In this document: piece by piece, positions 6,812 through 8,696 of the stretch
Layout of the letters: each line of letters opens with the position of its first letter
Position numbering within the stretch: position 1 is the first letter of the stretch
NCBI GenBank assembly: GCA_011620465.1
Contig: WOZC01000129.1
Coordinates: forward strand, 13,450-22,145
Source: Anaerolineaceae bacterium
Lineage (GTDB): Bacteria > Chloroflexota > Anaerolineae > Anaerolineales > Anaerolineaceae
Length of the DNA: 8,696 bases
Reading direction: 5' to 3'
The notes under the pieces: model-generated
What the model was told of the DNA's origin: nothing
Database searches by the model: none
Seen by the model: only the letters and a program-made list of their open reading frames with translations
Made by a program: the position numbers and the translations under genes

Positions 6812-6893
6812 GAGGATAATTGGAACCGTTACTCAACACAATATCAAGCGAAAGCTACAACTTCCAACAATACTGCGCAAGGGAATCCAAATC

Positions 6894-7643
6894 CTAACAG
6901 GTCGCCAGGTCATCATCCAGGAAGTCAGTACGGTTATGGTACTTCAGAATCACACTTTCATCTTCGAAATCAAACCGGCTGATGGCACAATTACAGAAAG
7001 AAAACCAGATAGGTAGATTAAGATTATCAGGCTCATCCGGTCTGATGTTGAGCATCGCCCGCGCCATGGTATTGAAAAAACCTCCGTGGGTCACCAGCGC
7101 AACATTATCGTTTGTTCCAAGATGGCGGTCTTTGAGTGTCTGTAAAACAGCTTTTGCTCGCAGCATTCGTCCAGCAACAGGTTCCATTCCGCCTTGCCAC
7201 CAGCCCCTTTTTGGGATGGGTTGGTGCAGTTTAAGGGCAGGGAATTGCTCATGCAGATAATCTGGCGTTACACCGTATTCAATACTGATTTGAGGATCTC
7301 CATCAACCAAGGTTTCCAGGTAAATGCCCCCATTTTCGTGCGCTTCTGGTAAGCCGTAAAGAGGGATACCCAGTGTTTCCGAGAGAATCATACCAGTTTG
7401 AATTGCCCGGACCATCAGGCTGGAATAGAGGTGTGTAAAGCTAATGCGGCGGCGGTCTGCTCCAACGCTTCCGGTCTCATCGGATGATGATTGGCTGGAG
7501 GCAATGTAGTCTGCCAGTGTTTGAGCCTGACGGACACCCAGATCAGTAAGGATAGGATCTGAGGTGCGATCATACCTTTCATCAATGCCAGCCCAGTTGG
7601 CATTGTTCGTTGATTGCCCATGTCGAATAAAGTATAGCCGCAT
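6894..7643 (-). CDS. Histidine phosphatase superfamily protein (phosphoglycerate-mutase-like)
   Basis: This is a 249-residue branch 1 histidine phosphatase. The catalytic RHG is at 7-9 in YFIRHGQS, with H8 as the phospho-acceptor. LTDLGVRQAQ at 32-41 is the usual second signature. R79 (SSLMVRAIQT) and E103 (HENGG) fit the phosphate-pocket arginine and the proton-donor acid, and H186 in VTHGG is the second catalytic histidine. The family covers phosphoglycerate mutases, alpha-ribazole phosphatase (CobC) and general phosphatases; no cobalamin or glycolytic neighbour decides between them. A polar Ser-rich stretch at about 49-67 looks like a surface loop. The start is supported by GGAGGAAG immediately upstream (GGAGG at 7648-7652) and by the RHG lying at the extreme N-terminus, as expected. 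The next gene in the same direction is the CNNM protein. Confidence 0.92.
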   Translation of the reverse strand: MRLYFIRHGQSTNNANWAGIDERYDRTSDPILTDLGVRQAQTLADYIASSQSSSDETGSVGADRRRISFTHLYSSLMVRAIQTGMILSETLGIPLYGLPEAHENGGIYLETLVDGDPQISIEYGVTPDYLHEQFPALKLHQPIPKRGWWQGGMEPVAGRMLRAKAVLQTLKDRHLGTNDNVALVTHGGFFNTMARAMLNIRPDEPDNLNLPIWFSFCNCAISRFDFEDESVILKYHNRTDFLDDDLATC

Positions 7644-7660
7644 GCTTCCTCCGGGGTAGG

Positions 7661-7666
7661 ATTATA
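7661..7666 (-). promoter_or_regulatory. Candidate -10 box for the histidine phosphatase
   Basis: The minus strand reads a perfect TATAAT, 9 bp before the strong GGAGG Shine-Dalgarno. No good -35 is seen at 16-18 bp. The predicted transcript would have an 11-nt leader made up almost entirely of the ribosome-binding site. Confidence 0.4.
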
Positions 7667-7698
7667 CATGCTTTACAACGGTTCAGGCCCGATAATGC

Positions 7699-7714
7699 TT
7701 AGAAAAAATTCTAA
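7699..7714. repeat. Small inverted repeat TTAGAA-N4-TTCTAA in the divergent intergenic region
   Basis: Two perfect 6-bp arms (7699-7704 and 7709-7714) flank AAAA. A related inverted repeat, ATTCTA-ACG-TAGAAT, lies at 7784-7798. Both could be operator-like, but the region is AT-rich and chance is a real possibility. Confidence 0.25.
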
Positions 7715-7732
7715 TCTTAATTTTATTGATTC

Positions 7733-7743
7733 TATAATATAAT
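7733..7743 (+). promoter_or_regulatory. Overlapping TATAAT boxes upstream of the lipoprotein gene
   Basis: TATAAT occurs twice with a one-base overlap (7733-7738 and 7738-7743) in a very AT-rich stretch (about 7700-7765). Both lack a recognisable -35; the best is TTCTAA at 7709-7714, 18 bp before the first. If used, the leader to the TTG start would be about 125 nt and would contain the hairpin at 7831-7853. A second candidate, TGA-TATTCT ending at 7788, would shorten it to about 75 nt. Confidence 0.35.
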
Positions 7744-7830
7744 TCGTGAAGAACAAATATTAAACAAGACTTACAAACATGATATTCTAACGTAGAATGG
7801 TACATAATAAACCCATGCGGTGCAGGTTCA

Positions 7831-7853
7831 AGGAGAAAGGTTTATTTTCTCCT
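7831..7853 (+). promoter_or_regulatory. Perfect 8-bp hairpin in the lipoprotein leader
   Basis: AGGAGAAA (7831-7838) and TTTCTCCT (7846-7853) pair perfectly around a 7-nt loop. The left arm contains an AGGAG Shine-Dalgarno-like sequence that is not followed by a start codon at usable spacing. The right arm carries anti-Shine-Dalgarno CTCCT, 4 nt before the AGAAGGA that serves the TTG start. It could modulate access to that site, or it may be chance. Confidence 0.4.
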
Positions 7854-7857
7854 AGTG

Positions 7858-7864
7858 AGAAGGA
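7858..7864 (+). promoter_or_regulatory. Shine-Dalgarno that decides the TTG start of the lipoprotein
   Basis: AGAAGGA is 7 nt before TTG 7872. Neither upstream in-frame ATG (7797, 7815) has a comparable site. Confidence 0.65.
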
Positions 7865-7871
7865 ACGGATA

Positions 7872-8654
7872 TTGAAAATCAGACAGTTCTTGGTGCTATG
7901 TGGTTTTTTCTTGATCTTTCTGACAACTTCATGCATTACTGGTTCAACAATACCAGCGACTACATCAGTAGCCATACTGGTCACAACAACTTTACCCGAG
8001 CGTTCCACAGGTCAGGATTTTCTCCAGGAAGCCGAAGGTATCAATGTAAAATTGGATGTATTTCCTGAAGAAGGTTCTGAGGATTGGATCGCCCGGGTCG
8101 ACCTGCATTCTATTGAAAAACAAGAAGGTTTGCGACTTTCCATTTCTTCCCGGTCATCAAGGCAGTGCAAACTTGAAATCAAAGATGAAACTCAAACTCC
8201 GCCACCTTCTGAGTCTTCGCCCACAACGTTGAGTTGGGACCTGGATATACAGAAAAACCAATCCCTGATGTTCACTGTTTTTCTCGGAAATTGTGATACA
8301 AAAAGCGAGGGTTTGGTAGCGGAATTGTATGTCGGTGCGATGATGCAAAACACAACGACCATCTACGACTTTGCTACAATCTTCATGTACAAAGACCGAT
8401 GGCAAGTTGTCTATGCTGGTACACCATGGCCGACGCCGACTTATGATCCCCTCCTGCCTGAAATCCCACAAGATTTCGATGAAGAAGGCACGCCAACATG
8501 GATGGTCGGCACACCCATCGTAACACCCAGTGATGTCGTAACGACCCTGATCTTCGAATTAACAAAAAAAGCCTACCAGACCCCTACACCTATCGGTACG
8601 ATACAAAGTCCGGCACCAACGCACACTCCTCGGACACCTACGCTTTACCCGTAA
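7872..8654 (+). CDS. Secreted lipoprotein with Thr/Pro-rich C-terminus, function unknown
   Basis: I do not recognise the family. From a TTG start the protein has 260 residues. A lipoprotein signal peptide is clear: positive n-region (KIR, 2-4), hydrophobic core 6-17 and LTTSC at 17-21, which fits the lipobox pattern with C21 as the lipidated residue. A Ser/Thr-rich spacer follows (24-45). A domain at about 50-180 looks strand-rich, with C99 and C141 that could form a disulfide. From about 184 the sequence is rich in TP motifs (TPWPTPT, GTPTW, VTP, QTPTP, HTPRTP), as in extracellular linkers of Anaerolineae. The TTG is chosen because AGAAGGA (7858-7864) sits 7 nt before it and the signal peptide then starts correctly. 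An in-frame ATG at 7797 would add 25 hydrophilic residues and has no ribosome-binding site. The tail ends without an anchor or a following domain. Confidence 0.8.
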   Translation: MKIRQFLVLCGFFLIFLTTSCITGSTIPATTSVAILVTTTLPERSTGQDFLQEAEGINVKLDVFPEEGSEDWIARVDLHSIEKQEGLRLSISSRSSRQCKLEIKDETQTPPPSESSPTTLSWDLDIQKNQSLMFTVFLGNCDTKSEGLVAELYVGAMMQNTTTIYDFATIFMYKDRWQVVYAGTPWPTPTYDPLLPEIPQDFDEEGTPTWMVGTPIVTPSDVVTTLIFELTKKAYQTPTPIGTIQSPAPTHTPRTPTLYP

Positions 8655-8663
8655 GGAGAACCA

Positions 8664-8680
8664 GTCATCCTGAGGATGGC
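8664..8680. repeat. Short inverted repeat after the lipoprotein stop
   Basis: GTCATCC (8664-8670) and GGATGGC (8674-8680) form a 7-bp stem with one T-G wobble and a 3-nt TGA loop. It begins 10 nt after the stop. No T-run follows within the 16 bases left in the window, so it is not a convincing intrinsic terminator. It could be part of a dispersed repeat that starts GTCATCCTGAG, which cannot be tested here. Confidence 0.35.
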
Positions 8681-8696
8681 ACAAGAAGTTTAATAC

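Noticed and set aside
7797..7871. ATG start 25 codons upstream for the lipoprotein
   Set aside because: It would put a charged segment before the signal peptide and has no Shine-Dalgarno; TTG 7872 has both a good site and a proper n-region. Not fully excluded.
8676..8693. ATG GCA CAA ... short frame after the lipoprotein
   Set aside because: It stops after five codons and its Shine-Dalgarno spacing is wrong.
1..8696. tRNA, rRNA, CRISPR repeats, transposases, phage or defence genes
   Set aside because: I looked for these and saw none; every long frame is accounted for by housekeeping-type or uncharacterised chromosomal genes, and no gap between genes exceeds about 230 bases.

Overview
The window holds ten protein-coding genes packed on both strands. 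I see no RNA genes, insertion sequences, CRISPR array or prophage. It looks like ordinary bacterial chromosome of intermediate G+C. The likeliest source is Chloroflexota, probably an Anaerolineae-type bacterium. This rests on the Thr-Pro-rich lipoprotein tail, the style of the UbiA-like protein and the mix of families; it is inference, as no single marker proves it.

Region 1 (1-2350). The C-terminal end of tgt (queuine tRNA-ribosyltransferase, with its zinc ligands) is followed after 2 nt by uppP (undecaprenyl-diphosphatase, lipid-carrier recycling for the cell wall). The uppP 3' end overlaps by 9 bp the 3' end of an opposing class I SAM-dependent methyltransferase of unknown substrate. That gene diverges from a cold-shock-domain gene with a good promoter and a textbook terminator.

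Region 2 (2397-5462). A PatB/MalY-type PLP enzyme reads leftward and shares the terminator zone with the cold-shock gene. Divergent from it is a two-gene unit: a polytopic membrane protein that reads as a UbiA-fold prenyltransferase homologue with a broken Asp-rich motif, then an RlmI-like (COG1092-type) methyltransferase.

Region 3 (5471-7643, minus strand). A histidine-phosphatase (phosphoglycerate-mutase-like) gene is followed by a CNNM/CBS/CorC_HlyC membrane transporter-type protein, each with its own promoter-like sequence. The CNNM gene converges on the methyltransferase with only 8 bp between them.

Region 4 (7644-8696). An AT-rich divergent intergenic region precedes an orphan secreted lipoprotein. 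Its best start is a TTG with a good Shine-Dalgarno, preceded by a perfect 8-bp hairpin in the leader. The protein ends in a Thr/Pro-rich tail, and the window ends just after it.

I find no clear new multi-gene system. The most interesting items are the UbiA-like protein with substituted catalytic aspartates, the orphan lipoprotein with its structured leader, and possible leaderless or near-leaderless transcripts. Promoter calls were made by eye from hexamers and spacing.
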